From: Paenarthrobacter ilicis
GTDB taxonomy: Bacteria; Actinomycetota; Actinomycetes; Actinomycetales; Micrococcaceae
Direction: 5' to 3'
Length of the DNA: 64,000 nt
Assembly: GCF_016907545.1 (NCBI RefSeq)
Contig: NZ_JAFBCD010000001.1
Span: forward strand, 3,534,001 to 3,598,000
Positions 32,922 to 41,474 of this stretch are shown one piece after another. Under the pieces are notes generated by a model. It was not told the origin of the DNA. It saw nothing but the letters and a program-made list of their open reading frames with translations, and did no database searches. A program made the translations under genes and the position numbers. Every line of letters starts with the position of its first letter. Positions within the stretch are counted from its first letter, which is position 1.

Positions 32922-33911
32922 TCAGGCAGGAACAAGCCCTGAAACTTCGGCGAGCAGTTCTACCGAACGCAAGCGCTCGTCGGTCCCGATGCTCTGGTGC
33001 GCCACAATCAACTCATCAGCATCGGCAAAACCGGCGAACTCGTCGAGGTAGTCGCGGACAACCCCTGCGGTGCCCACTGCCGAGAACTTCATCATCTGGG
33101 CAATGTGCTGGCCTTGCGGGGAATCGAGCACCATGTCTGCTTCATCGTCGGTGAACTCACGGCCACCACCGAAGAACAGGGAGACGCGGGCGCGCTTCAC
33201 TGCGAGGTGGATGGCCTGGGCTTCGGCATTGCTGTCCGCAGCGGTGACGTTCACTCCTGCGATCACGTGCGGCTGGGACAACTGCTCCGAGGGCTGGAAT
33301 TCGCGGCGGTAAATGGCAACAGCGTCCTGCAGCGCGGCCGGGGCAAAGTGGGATGCGAAGGCGTAGGGCAGTCCCAGCTGTGCTGCCAACTGTGCGCCGA
33401 ACAGGGACGATCCCAGGATGTACAGCGGAACGTTGGTTCCCTTGCCGGGTGTTGCTTCCACTCCCTGGATGCGGGTGGGGCCGGTGAGGTAGCCCTGGAG
33501 TTCAAGAACATCCTGGGGGAACCTGTCCGAGGACGTGTGGTCCCTGCGCAGTGCACGCATGGTGTTCTGGTCGCTCCCGGGGGCGCGTCCCAAGCCAAGG
33601 TCAATGCGCCCCGGGTGCAGGGTTTCCAACGTGCCGAACTGCTCCGCGATGGTCAGCGGCGAGTGGTTGGGCAGCATGACTCCGCCCGCGCCCAGGCGGA
33701 TGGAGTTGGTGTGGGCGGCAACGTGGGCGATCAGGACGCTGGTTGCCGAGGAAGCAATGGCGGACATGTTGTGGTGCTCCGCGTACCAGACACGACGGTA
33801 GCCCATTTCTTCTGCCTTCTGCGCCATGGCAACGCTGCCCGCGAGGCTTTCCGCCACCGTCTGGCCCTTCCCGATGGTCGCCAGGTCGAGGATGGAAAGA
33901 GGAACAGTCAC
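32922..33911 (-). CDS. LLM-class flavin-dependent oxidoreductase
   Basis: A 329-residue luciferase-like TIM-barrel protein starting at GTG (GAAAGG upstream). It reads [18 protein letters not shown], then the family's [68 protein letters not shown], and a C-terminal [14 protein letters not shown] segment. It belongs to the MsnO8-like alkanal-monooxygenase-like branch, usually using FMN or F420. It faces an orphan ABC solute-binding lipoprotein at 34190 across 278 bases, a pairing that echoes the monooxygenase/ABC operon at 41475-48789. Substrate unknown. Confidence 0.88.
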   Translation of the reverse strand: MTVPLSILDLATIGKGQTVAESLAGSVAMAQKAEEMGYRRVWYAEHHNMSAIASSATSVLIAHVAAHTNSIRLGAGGVMLPNHSPLTIAEQFGTLETLHPGRIDLGLGRAPGSDQNTMRALRRDHTSSDRFPQDVLELQGYLTGPTRIQGVEATPGKGTNVPLYILGSSLFGAQLAAQLGLPYAFASHFAPAALQDAVAIYRREFQPSEQLSQPHVIAGVNVTAADSNAEAQAIHLAVKRARVSLFFGGGREFTDDEADMVLDSPQGQHIAQMMKFSAVGTAGVVRDYLDEFAGFADADELIVAHQSIGTDERLRSVELLAEVSGLVPA

Positions 33912-34106
33912 GGAATGGCCTTTCGTTACGTTTCGCAGTGCGCCCAGCTTTCAGCGGGCACTTTATCGACAACCACGGCGGTGCCCGGGTTATTTCTGTG
34001 AGCTACGTCGCCGCCGTTTCGGGGCACCCGTTCCAGGCGGAATGTGACCCTGTTCGACGCGCGATTAACCGCCGTGAACTCCTGTATCCCAGCGTGTCAG
34101 AACGCT

Positions 34107-34136
34107 TTGACCGTCCTCCAAAGGCTGCCGGATAGT
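34107..34136 (+). promoter_or_regulatory. Probable promoter of the orphan binding-protein gene
   Basis: TTGACC (34107-34112) and GATAGT (34131-34136) are 18 bases apart, and the ATG follows 53 bases after the -10. The rest of the 278-base divergent region (33912-34189) shows no convincing riboswitch or operator. Confidence 0.45.
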
Positions 34137-34189
34137 TGCAGCAACAAGCTCGCATCAGACCCACGCTTCGGCGTCATCAAGGAGAATCC

Positions 34190-35188
34190 ATGGCACGCTT
34201 CGCAGCCAAAACCGGCCTTACCGCGGCATTGGCCGCCACCGCACTCTTGGGCCTGGCGGCCTGCTCGGATCCCGGCGCCACCGCCGCTACGGGGACCACC
34301 GCACCGCAGGGATCGGCAAGCGCGAACGCTTCCTCAAGCACCAAAGAGTTCAACCTGACTCCCGAACAGAACCGGGTCAAGGTCACAGTGGACCCGGCAG
34401 CTGCAGCCCAGGTTCCGGACGCCATCAAGTCCGACGGAAAATTGACCGTGGTGACCACCGGCGGTGCCGCACCGCTCAGCCTGTTCGCCTCTGACAACAA
34501 GACGTTGATCGGCAGCGAGGTGGACATCGCCTACGCCGTGGGCGAGACCCTGGGCCTGCAAGTGGAGGTCCTCCCCGTGGCATGGGCGGATTGGCCCCTT
34601 GGCGTTGAATCCGGCAAGTACGAGGCCGTGCTGTCCAACGTGACGGTCACCGAGGCACGCAAGGAAAAGTTCGACTTCGCCACCTACCGCAACGACCTCC
34701 TGGGCTTCTTCGCGAAGAGCGACTCGGACATCGGCGAGATCAAGGAAGCCAAGGACGTGGCAGGCAAGCGCATCGTGGTGGGCTCCGGCACCAACCAGGA
34801 AGCCATCTTGGTCCGCTGGGACGAGGAGAACAAGAAGAACGGACTGAAGCCCGTTGACTTCCAGTACTACGACGACGACTCCGCCTCCCAGCTGGCCCTT
34901 CAGTCCGGCCGCGCGGACCTGACGTTCGGGCCCAACGCCTCTGCTGCCTACAAGGCAGCCAGGGATGGCAAGACCAAGTCTGTTGGAACGGTGGAGGGCG
35001 GCTGGCCGTTGAAGGCTGAGATTGCTTTCACCACAAAAAAGGACAACGGTTTGGCAGTGGCTGCCCAAACTGCCCTGAACAAGCTGATCAAGGACGGTAG
35101 CTACGCCCAGATCCTGGACCGCTGGGGCCTCTCCTCCGAGGCAATCCCCGCGTCCGAACTGAACCCGGCAGGCCTGCCCAAGAAGTAG
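34190..35188 (+). CDS. ABC transporter substrate-binding lipoprotein (amino-acid type), orphan
   Basis: A 332-residue exported lipoprotein starting at the ATG at 34190 (AAGGAGAAT upstream). The lipobox LAAC places the lipidated cysteine at about residue 24. After a disordered linker (AATGTTAPQGSASANASSS) comes a class-3 (PBP_like_2) domain: GKLTVVTTGGAAPLS, LIGSEVDIAYAVGETLGLQ, KYEAVLSNVTVTEARKEKFDFATY, IVVGSGTNQEAIL. It is clearly paralogous to the binding protein at 45863, yet no permease or ATPase lies nearby, so it may use the transporter encoded at 46904-48789. A small hairpin and a strong terminator follow. Confidence 0.88.
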   Translation: MARFAAKTGLTAALAATALLGLAACSDPGATAATGTTAPQGSASANASSSTKEFNLTPEQNRVKVTVDPAAAAQVPDAIKSDGKLTVVTTGGAAPLSLFASDNKTLIGSEVDIAYAVGETLGLQVEVLPVAWADWPLGVESGKYEAVLSNVTVTEARKEKFDFATYRNDLLGFFAKSDSDIGEIKEAKDVAGKRIVVGSGTNQEAILVRWDEENKKNGLKPVDFQYYDDDSASQLALQSGRADLTFGPNASAAYKAARDGKTKSVGTVEGGWPLKAEIAFTTKKDNGLAVAAQTALNKLIKDGSYAQILDRWGLSSEAIPASELNPAGLPKK

Positions 35189-35217
35189 TTCCTGCGGCAG
35201 GGCACCCTGCCGACGCC

Positions 35218-35250
35218 GAATCCCCGCCGGACATCACCCGGCGGGGATTC
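35218..35250. terminator. Terminator after the orphan binding-protein gene
   Basis: A perfect 13-bp stem (GAATCCCCGCCGG with its complement) and a 7-base loop, then TTGCGTTCC. A weaker hairpin (35197-35213) precedes it. It separates convergent genes. Confidence 0.75.
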
Positions 35251-35268
35251 TTGCGTTCCGGCTGGGTT

Positions 35269-36198
35269 CTAGAAGTGCGCGGGATCGGTATTGGCACCAC
35301 ACAGTACGACGGCGACCGTCTCGCCATCGTTGGGGGTGTGGGCCCCGGAGAGCAACGCGGCGTAGGCAGCAGCAGCTCCGTGCTCCACTACTATCCGGTG
35401 GTCCTCCCACAGCCTCCGCCGGGCTTTGATGATGAGCTCGTCGCTGACCAGGACGCTCTGTACTCCGGCCCGCCGGGCAACATCAAAGCCGATCCCGCCA
35501 ATACGCCGGGCTCCCAGCGAATCAGCGGCTACTCCTGACACTGCAACATCCACGGGCTCACCCTGGGCCAGGGCCGTGTGCAGTGTCGGAACGTTTTCCG
35601 GCTCCACGCCCACCACCTGCGCCTTGCCTTCAACGGCAGCGGCTATGCCGCCCATCAGCCCACCGCCGCCTACGGCAACAAGGATGGAATCGACGTCGGG
35701 CAGTTCGTCCAGCAGCTCAAGCCCCACACCGCCGGCACCGGCCACGATCTCGGGCTGGTCGTAAGCGTGGCAATAGACGGCGCCTTTCTCCTCCGCGAAG
35801 CTGACGGCCGCGGCGTACGCTTCGGCGTACTCGGCGCCGCCCTGGACCACGTGCGCGCCAATCGCGTAGAGCTTGTGAACCTTGTTGGCAGGCGCGGATT
35901 CCGGAACGAACACCGTGGCGGGCACTCCGAGCTTCGCAGCAGCGTAGGCGTTGGCCAAACCGGCATTGCCTCCGGAGGCCACCACAATTCCTGCCACCGG
36001 ATCCAAAGCTCCGTCCTCCTGGGCTGTGAGCAGGCGGTTGAAGGCACCGCGCGTTTTGAAGGAACCGGTGTGCTGCATGTACTCGCACTTGAACCAGAGG
36101 TGATAGGCCTCCCGGTTGCCGCTCTCAGCCAGCGGGGTGTGGCGGACCCAACCGGATGTACGCGTGTATGCGGCCTCTACTTCGTGGCGTGTGACCAT
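35269..36198 (-). CDS. PLP-dependent threonine/serine dehydratase-like protein
   Basis: A 309-residue fold-type II PLP enzyme from the ATG at 36198 (GAAAGG upstream); a GTG four codons earlier is possible. The Schiff-base lysine is in HTGSFKTRGAF, the substrate loop is VASGGNAGLANAYA, and the phosphate-binding Gly-rich loop is AVGGGGLMGG. It has no C-terminal ACT domain, so it is probably a catabolic or broad-specificity dehydratase rather than a biosynthetic IlvA. It sits 29 bases downstream of an XRE-family regulator on the same strand and may be co-transcribed with it. Confidence 0.85.
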   Translation of the reverse strand: MVTRHEVEAAYTRTSGWVRHTPLAESGNREAYHLWFKCEYMQHTGSFKTRGAFNRLLTAQEDGALDPVAGIVVASGGNAGLANAYAAAKLGVPATVFVPESAPANKVHKLYAIGAHVVQGGAEYAEAYAAAVSFAEEKGAVYCHAYDQPEIVAGAGGVGLELLDELPDVDSILVAVGGGGLMGGIAAAVEGKAQVVGVEPENVPTLHTALAQGEPVDVAVSGVAADSLGARRIGGIGFDVARRAGVQSVLVSDELIIKARRRLWEDHRIVVEHGAAAAYAALLSGAHTPNDGETVAVVLCGANTDPAHF

Positions 36199-36227
36199 GG
36201 GATACGGCACCTTTCGTCCGTTTCATC

Positions 36228-37103
36228 CTACGATCCGGGCCGGGTTACGGCTGATTCGCGCTGTGTGGCCACCCAACTGGCCAGGACTTTCAACGCATCC
36301 TCTGAGGCGGTGTTGGGGTCGGCCGTGTAGACGTTGATGCGCAAACCGGGATCGGCGGCGAGTTCCAACGCCTCAAAGCTGAGATCAAGGTCGCCCACCA
36401 CCGAATGGTGCAGCCGTTTGTGCCCCGTGCGATGGTATTTCACATCATGCCTTGCCCAACGGGTGCGGAACTCCTCACTGCGGGTGGACAACTCACCAAT
36501 GAGGTCCGTGAGGTCTTTGTCGTAGGGGTTCTTCCCGGCGGTGGAGCGGAGAACCGCCACGATGTCATCTGCCGCCCGCTCCCAATCGGAGAAGAATTCC
36601 CGCGATTTCGGGTTGAGGAACGTGAAACGTGCACTGTTGGGCGGCTTGGTCTCTTCGGCCATGAGGTCCTGGTAGAGGGCGCGGCCCAACTCGTTGGAGG
36701 CGAGGACGTCACCACGGTCGTTCCGCACCCACGCGGGGGCGGTGGTGATCGCATCCACAACACGCTGCACGCTTGGCCGCACTGTCTGTGGGCTGCGTTT
36801 GCGCCGGACCCTGGGGGCGGCAGTGGCTGCCCGCGCCAGGTCATAAAGGTGGGCCGTCTCGGCGTCGTCAAGCTTCAGTGCGCGCCCCAGCGCCTCGAGG
36901 ACACTGTCCGAGGCCCCCGAAAGGTTTCCGCGCTCAAGACGGATGTAGTAATCCACGCTCATGCCGGCGAGCATCGCCACTTCCTCCCGCCGCAGCCCGC
37001 TGACCCGCCGGTTGCCGCCGTAAGCGGGAAGCCCGGCTTCCTCGGGCGTGATCCTGGCACGGCGGGAGGCCAGGAACTTCCTCACGTCATCGCTGTGTGT
37101 CAT
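36228..37103 (-). CDS. XRE-family regulator with MmyB-like ligand-binding domain
   Basis: A 291-residue regulator from the ATG at 37103. Residues 5-75 form a Cro/C1-type helix-turn-helix (REEVAMLAGMSVDYYIRLERGNLSGAS). From about residue 100 the sequence matches the MmyB-like PAS-type ligand domain (APAWVRNDRGDVLASNELGRALY, FLNPKSREFFSDWERAADDIVAVLR, GHKRLHHSVVGDLDLSFEALEL), which in related proteins binds a fatty acid or other small molecule. It is divergent from two aldo-keto reductases and a cupin, the usual arrangement for MmyB regulators that control a neighbouring oxidoreductase. Confidence 0.88.
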   Translation of the reverse strand: MTHSDDVRKFLASRRARITPEEAGLPAYGGNRRVSGLRREEVAMLAGMSVDYYIRLERGNLSGASDSVLEALGRALKLDDAETAHLYDLARAATAAPRVRRKRSPQTVRPSVQRVVDAITTAPAWVRNDRGDVLASNELGRALYQDLMAEETKPPNSARFTFLNPKSREFFSDWERAADDIVAVLRSTAGKNPYDKDLTDLIGELSTRSEEFRTRWARHDVKYHRTGHKRLHHSVVGDLDLSFEALELAADPGLRINVYTADPNTASEDALKVLASWVATQRESAVTRPGS

Positions 37104-37174
37104 GAACCCAACGCTACGCTCCGTGACCGGTTTTAGAGGGGTACTGATATGCACTCCCACAGGTATCAGCAGCC

Positions 37175-38071
37175 ATGTTGACTGGAACCATGAACATCAC
37201 ATTGAACAACGGCGTGGTCATGCCGGCACTGGGACTGGGCGTCTTCCAAAGCGCGCCCGAAGAAACAACGGCGGCGGTGGAGTCCGCACTGGCAGCCGGC
37301 TACCGGCACATCGATACCGCTGCCGCCTACGGCAACGAGCGGGAAGTCGGCCAGGGCATCCGGAATTCCGGGCTCGCCAGGGCAGAGGTTTTCATTGAAA
37401 CCAAAGTCTGGGTCAGCGACTTCGGCTACGACCAGACCCTGCATGCGTGGGATAAGGCTGCCGGAAAACTGGGGGTGGAGCAGTTGGACCTGTTCATCCT
37501 GCACCAGCCTGCACCGGACCGTTTCGACAAGACGATTGCTGCTTACAAGGCGCTGGAAAAACTGCTCGACGACGGCCGTGTCCGTGCCATCGGCGTCAGC
37601 AACTTCATGCCGCATCACTTGAAGGACCTTCTGGCCGCCACCGATGTGGTTCCGGCCGTGAACCAGATAGAACTGCACCCGTACTTCACACAGCCGGACG
37701 TCCAGGCAGCCGATGCGGAGAACGGGATCATCACCCAGGCGTGGTCGCCCATCGGCGGGATCACCTTCTACCCGGGCTGGGGCGAGCAGCGTAAGAATGT
37801 CATGGAAGACCCCGCCATCGCCGGGATAGCTGCCGCACACGGGAAAACACCCGCCCAGGTGATGATCCGCTGGCACCTGCAGGAAGGCCGGTCCGCCATT
37901 CCCAAGTCAGTCAACCCGGCTCGAATCGCCGAGAACTTCGACGTGTTCGACTTCGAGCTCACCGGCTCCGAGGTGGCAACCATCAACTCGTTGGACACCG
38001 GCAACCGGAACGGACCCGACCCCGATGAGGCCCGCGAAGAGCGCTTCGCCATGGTCATCCCCGAGGCCTAG
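37175..38071 (+). CDS. Aldo/keto reductase (AKR family, DKG-reductase-like)
   Basis: A 298-residue NADPH-dependent reductase. Start is ATG 37175 or the in-frame ATG 37190 (MNITLNNGVVMPALGLG), the latter closer to the family start. The catalytic tetrad is present: Asp and Tyr in HIDTAAAYGNE, Lys in FIETKVWVSD and His in LFILHQPAP. Cofactor segments are AIGVSNFMPHHL, and a C-terminal IPKSVNPARIAENFDVFDFEL that binds the 2'-phosphate of NADPH in relatives. First gene of a likely operon of two aldo-keto reductases and a cupin, divergent from the XRE/MmyB regulator, which probably controls it. Confidence 0.9.
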   Translation: MLTGTMNITLNNGVVMPALGLGVFQSAPEETTAAVESALAAGYRHIDTAAAYGNEREVGQGIRNSGLARAEVFIETKVWVSDFGYDQTLHAWDKAAGKLGVEQLDLFILHQPAPDRFDKTIAAYKALEKLLDDGRVRAIGVSNFMPHHLKDLLAATDVVPAVNQIELHPYFTQPDVQAADAENGIITQAWSPIGGITFYPGWGEQRKNVMEDPAIAGIAAAHGKTPAQVMIRWHLQEGRSAIPKSVNPARIAENFDVFDFELTGSEVATINSLDTGNRNGPDPDEAREERFAMVIPEA

Positions 38072-38088
38072 ACAGAAAGGCAAAAGAG

Positions 38089-39108
38089 ATGGAATACCGT
38101 TCACTGGGCCGTACCGGCGTCAAGGTCAGCCCGCTGTGTCTTGGCGCGATGATGTTCGGTCCTTGGGGCAACAACCACACTGCAGATTCGGTCCGCATCA
38201 TCCACCGCGCCCTGGAAGCCGGCATCAACTTCATCGATACCGCAGATGTTTACTCAGGCGGGGAATCGGAAGAGATTGTTGGGCATGCACTGGAAGGTCG
38301 CCGGGATGATGTGTTCCTGGCTACCAAGTTCTTCATGCCCATGGACCAGGACGATCCGAACAAACGCGGTGGGTCCCGCCGCTGGATCATGCGTTCCGTG
38401 GAGGACTCCCTCCGCAGGCTCAAGACCGACTACATTGACCTCTACCAGGTTCACCGACCCAGTCCGGACACCGACGTTGAAGAGACGCTGGGAGCCCTGA
38501 CTGATCTGGTCCGCCAGGGCAAGGTCCGTTACATCGGTTCATCGTCCTACACCGGCTCCCAGATGGTGGAGGCACAGTGGGCGTCCCGGGAACGGAACCT
38601 GGAACGGTTCGTCACCGAGCAGCCGCCCTATTCGATCCTTACAAGGGGCATCGAAGAGGACGTTCTGCCGACCGCGCAGCGCCACGGCATGGGTACGCTC
38701 ACGTACAGCCCCCTCGGTGGAGGATGGCTTTCCGGACGTTGGCGGAAAGACTCTGCATCGGCGCCGACGTCCAGTGCCCGGCCGAGCGCCCGGTTCGATA
38801 TGACCAAGGCCGGCAACCAGCGCAAGCTGGAGCTGGTCGAAGAACTCGCCCAGCTCGCAGACGCCACCGGCATCACCCTGATCGAGTTGGCCATAGCTTT
38901 TGTCCTTACCCACCCGGGAGTCACCTCAGCAATTGTGGGACCGCGCACCATGGAACAGCTTGAGTCCTACTTGCCCGCTGCCACCACCACCCTGTCCTCC
39001 GACGTCCTGGACGGAATCGATCAACTGGTAGCGCCAGGGGTGACCGTGAATCCCGACGATAACAGCTACTCCGCGCATGAGTTGAGCCCGGAAGCCCGGC
39101 GACGCTGA
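38089..39108 (+). CDS. Aldo/keto reductase (second, Tas/YajO-type)
   Basis: A 339-residue member of another AKR branch, beginning MEYRSLGRTGVKVSPLCLG. The catalytic Asp and Tyr are in FIDTADVYSGGESE, Lys in LATKFFMP and His in YQVHRPSPD; later segments are YIGSSSYTGSQMVEAQW and ITLIELAIAFVLTHPGVTSAIVGPRTMEQLESYL. It lies 17 bases after the first reductase and shares only family-level similarity with it, so the two were not created by a recent local duplication. Both likely reduce carbonyls or oxidise alcohols in the same regulon. Confidence 0.9.
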   Translation: MEYRSLGRTGVKVSPLCLGAMMFGPWGNNHTADSVRIIHRALEAGINFIDTADVYSGGESEEIVGHALEGRRDDVFLATKFFMPMDQDDPNKRGGSRRWIMRSVEDSLRRLKTDYIDLYQVHRPSPDTDVEETLGALTDLVRQGKVRYIGSSSYTGSQMVEAQWASRERNLERFVTEQPPYSILTRGIEEDVLPTAQRHGMGTLTYSPLGGGWLSGRWRKDSASAPTSSARPSARFDMTKAGNQRKLELVEELAQLADATGITLIELAIAFVLTHPGVTSAIVGPRTMEQLESYLPAATTTLSSDVLDGIDQLVAPGVTVNPDDNSYSAHELSPEARRR

Positions 39109-39157
39109 GCCTCAAGCCCCCTCACCCCCAGCCCAGAAACGATCAAGGAACCACCGA

Positions 39158-39559
39158 ATGAACATTGAACCCACAGCGCCAACCACCAAGAACCCGCCCG
39201 AGCGGTTCGCCGGGGACGTGTGGCTCGACCCGATTGCCGTACCGCACGAAAAAGACCAGACCATGGTGGTTGCAACGGTCCGCTTCGCCCCCGGAGCCCG
39301 CACAGCCTGGCATTCCCACCAGCATGGCCAGTACCTGCGCGTCACGCAGGGCATTGGACGCTTTGGTACCCGCGACGGAAACATCATCGAGGTTCACCCC
39401 GGCCAAACCCTGTACACGCCGCCGGGTGAAGAGCATTGGCACGCGGCCGCGCCGGGGTGCTTTATGGAGCACATCGCCATGCTCCAGAACGGCGAGGACC
39501 CGGCCAACACCACCACATGGCGCGAGCACATCACGGACGAGGACTATAACGGCCGCTGA
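39158..39559 (+). CDS. Cupin-domain protein
   Basis: A 133-residue single-domain cupin. Motif 1 reads RTAWHSHQHGQYLRVTQGIGRFG and motif 2 PGQTLYTPPGEEHWHAA, with the histidines and glutamate that bind metal in the family; it resembles carboxymuconolactone-decarboxylase-associated cupins. Cytoplasmic, function unknown. It starts 49 bases after the second aldo-keto reductase on the same strand and is probably part of the operon under the XRE/MmyB regulator. Confidence 0.85.
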   Translation: MNIEPTAPTTKNPPERFAGDVWLDPIAVPHEKDQTMVVATVRFAPGARTAWHSHQHGQYLRVTQGIGRFGTRDGNIIEVHPGQTLYTPPGEEHWHAAAPGCFMEHIAMLQNGEDPANTTTWREHITDEDYNGR

Positions 39560-39579
39560 CGCAGCCTAGGCTTGGGAGC

Positions 39580-40020
39580 ATGAGCAATTTTGTCCTGCGC
39601 CCGTGCGTGCCCTCCGATGCCGCGTGGATTGCCGAACTCCGCGCCGTGGTGATGCGGCCGGACCTGGAACGGCTGCAACGATTCGATCCTGTCCGCGTCC
39701 GGGAGCGTTTCCTGAACGGGTTCCAGCCGGAGAATACTTTCGTCATCCACGTGGACGGAGTGGACGCGGGGGTTGTGGCATTGCGGACCGAGGCAGATGA
39801 ACGGTGGATCGAGCACTTCTACCTGAATCCGGCCCACCAGGGCAAAGGCCTTGGCTCGGCAGTGCTCCGGCACATCATAAACGCCCCCTCCGGTGGCAAG
39901 CCGTTCCGCCTGAACGTGCTCCAGGGAAGCCCTGCCCAACGCCTGTACGAGCGCCACGGATTCGTGGTGGAGTCCCAGGATCCGGTGGATGTCTTCATGG
40001 TGGCGCCACCCACCCACTGA
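39580..40020 (+). CDS. GNAT-family N-acetyltransferase
   Basis: A 146-residue GNAT protein. It has the acetyl-CoA pyrophosphate loop in NPAHQGKGLGSAVLRHII (Q/R-x-x-G-x-G/A form), preceded by the IEHFYLN strand and followed by LNVLQGSPAQRLYERHGFVVES with the tyrosine used as acid in many family members. The start ATG at 39580 follows GGGAGC. Substrate unknown. It is 20 bases downstream of the cupin gene and could be in the same transcript; a hairpin follows. Confidence 0.85.
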   Translation: MSNFVLRPCVPSDAAWIAELRAVVMRPDLERLQRFDPVRVRERFLNGFQPENTFVIHVDGVDAGVVALRTEADERWIEHFYLNPAHQGKGLGSAVLRHIINAPSGGKPFRLNVLQGSPAQRLYERHGFVVESQDPVDVFMVAPPTH

Positions 40021-40025
40021 CGACG

Positions 40026-40054
40026 GTGTGCTGAGTGCGGTACCCTCAGCACAC
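40026..40054 (+). terminator. Hairpin after the GNAT gene
   Basis: A perfect 10-bp stem (GTGTGCTGAG with its complement) closes a 9-base loop six bases after the stop codon. No U tract is visible, so termination is only probable. Confidence 0.5.
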
Positions 40055-40092
40055 ACTCAAGCACCAATCGACGCTGGCTTCCGGGGGGAACC

Positions 40093-41289
40093 ATGGGGAA
40101 TTTCTTTGTGCGCGCTGCAAGGCTCGCGACCGTTGCGGTTGTAGGTCTCACCGCAGGATTGATCGGACCGGGACCCGCCTCGGCGGCCTCCCAGCCAACG
40201 CCAGTGATCGACGGCGTCCCCTACGTGGGTGCCGAACTGCGCCGCCAGTACAACTACGACTACTACGGGTGCCCCAGTGCGGACGGGACTTCGGAGGGCA
40301 TCAGGGTGGAATGGCTCCGCAATGGCGTACCCCTTCCAGCCGCGCGCCAAGGTGACAGCCTCCGGGTCCTGGCGGAAGACCAAGGCACCCGCATCTCCCT
40401 GAAGGTCTACCCGTCCACTCCCGGCCAAACTGGCTGCCCCAGCGGCACCCAGTTGAGCGCCGAAACCAAACCCATCAAAGCGTCAAGCCGCGCCATGGGG
40501 TGGACCGGCAGGGGCAACTTCGAACCCTTGGCGCGTACCGCGGACGGCCGGCTCATCCTGTACCCACGGACCTACACGTACGTCAAAGGAAGCTGCGAGG
40601 GGGCTTGCCCCACCTACCGTGGAGTGTGGGATGAGCCCCGCCAAGTGGGCCAGGGCTGGAACGTGTTCAGCATGGTGTTCTCCCCCGGCGACTTCGACGG
40701 CGATGGCGCCAACGACCTTCTGGCCAGGGATTCCGCTGGCAACCTCTTCCTGTATCCCGGCGACGGCAGCGGTGGCTGGCAGCAACGGCGTCAGGTGGGC
40801 CAGGGGTGGAATGTTTTCGACTCGATCGTGGGTCCCGGCGACTTCAACGGTGATGGCAACAACGATGTCCTGGCACGGAACTCTGCCGGTGAGCTGTTCC
40901 TCTACCCGGGCAACGGTAGCGGCGGTTGGCTGGCACCCGTGAAGGTGGGTCAAGGCTGGCAGGTCATGAACAAGATCATCCCGGCCGGGGACATGAACGG
41001 CGACGGCCCGGTGGAGGTCTACGCACGGGACTCAGCCGGCAATCTGTATCTGTATCCGGCGAACGGCCAAGGAGGATGGCAGCAGTCCGCCATGATCAGC
41101 AGCGGATGGGGCTCGTTCTCCGATATCGCAGGACTGGGAAGTTTCAGCCACAACAGGTTCAACGACCTCGCCGTGATCAACGGGAACGGCGATCTGCTGA
41201 CGTACTCCAGCGGGGCAAACACGTCCACCCTGTGGGGCCCCTACGGGCCTCTGGGCACAGGGTGGAACGTGTTCAGCAACCTTCTCTAG
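40093..41289 (+). CDS. Secreted FG-GAP/VCBS-repeat protein
   Basis: A 398-residue exported protein. The signal peptide runs to an ASA-type site near residue 32 (LTAGLIGPGPASAAS). Residues about 35-125 form an Ig-like region with paired cysteines (DYYGCPSADG, TGCPSG). The second half has one degenerate and four recognisable repeats of about 50 residues with GDFDGDG-type Asp loops, LLARDSAGNLFLYPGDGSGGW and VGQGWNVF. The repeat unit matches that of the protein at 13839, while the N-terminal domains differ. The repeats are probably calcium-binding propeller blades. No anchor is visible. Function unknown. Confidence 0.8.
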   Translation: MGNFFVRAARLATVAVVGLTAGLIGPGPASAASQPTPVIDGVPYVGAELRRQYNYDYYGCPSADGTSEGIRVEWLRNGVPLPAARQGDSLRVLAEDQGTRISLKVYPSTPGQTGCPSGTQLSAETKPIKASSRAMGWTGRGNFEPLARTADGRLILYPRTYTYVKGSCEGACPTYRGVWDEPRQVGQGWNVFSMVFSPGDFDGDGANDLLARDSAGNLFLYPGDGSGGWQQRRQVGQGWNVFDSIVGPGDFNGDGNNDVLARNSAGELFLYPGNGSGGWLAPVKVGQGWQVMNKIIPAGDMNGDGPVEVYARDSAGNLYLYPANGQGGWQQSAMISSGWGSFSDIAGLGSFSHNRFNDLAVINGNGDLLTYSSGANTSTLWGPYGPLGTGWNVFSNLL

Positions 41290-41373
41290 CAGGCTCGGCC
41301 GGAACTACAGCGGCTGGTTCCACACAGCAAGCTGCAGGCTCACCGTCCCCCGCCCGCCGTCGGACGCCGCACG

Positions 41374-41462
41374 ATTCTGCTGGATCATCCGGCGACTTGC
41401 CCAGGCAGGTCCGCGTGGTTCCGGGCCCGAAAAGATGCGACGCAGGAATGATCCAGCAGAAT
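41374..41462. repeat. Inverted repeat, 15-bp perfect arms
   Basis: ATTCTGCTGGATCAT (41374-41388) recurs as its exact reverse complement at 41448-41462, 59 bases apart. It lies between the convergent secreted-protein gene and monooxygenase operon (41290-41474). It may be a terminator-like structure or a small element remnant; no U tract or target duplication was recognised. Confidence 0.55.
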
Positions 41463-41474
41463 TCACGAGTACCC

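Noticed and set aside
33912..34189. Possible SAM or amino-acid riboswitch before the orphan binding protein
   Set aside because: No conserved riboswitch core could be recognised by eye; only a promoter and a normal ribosome-binding site were found. A covariance-model search (e.g. Rfam) would be decisive.
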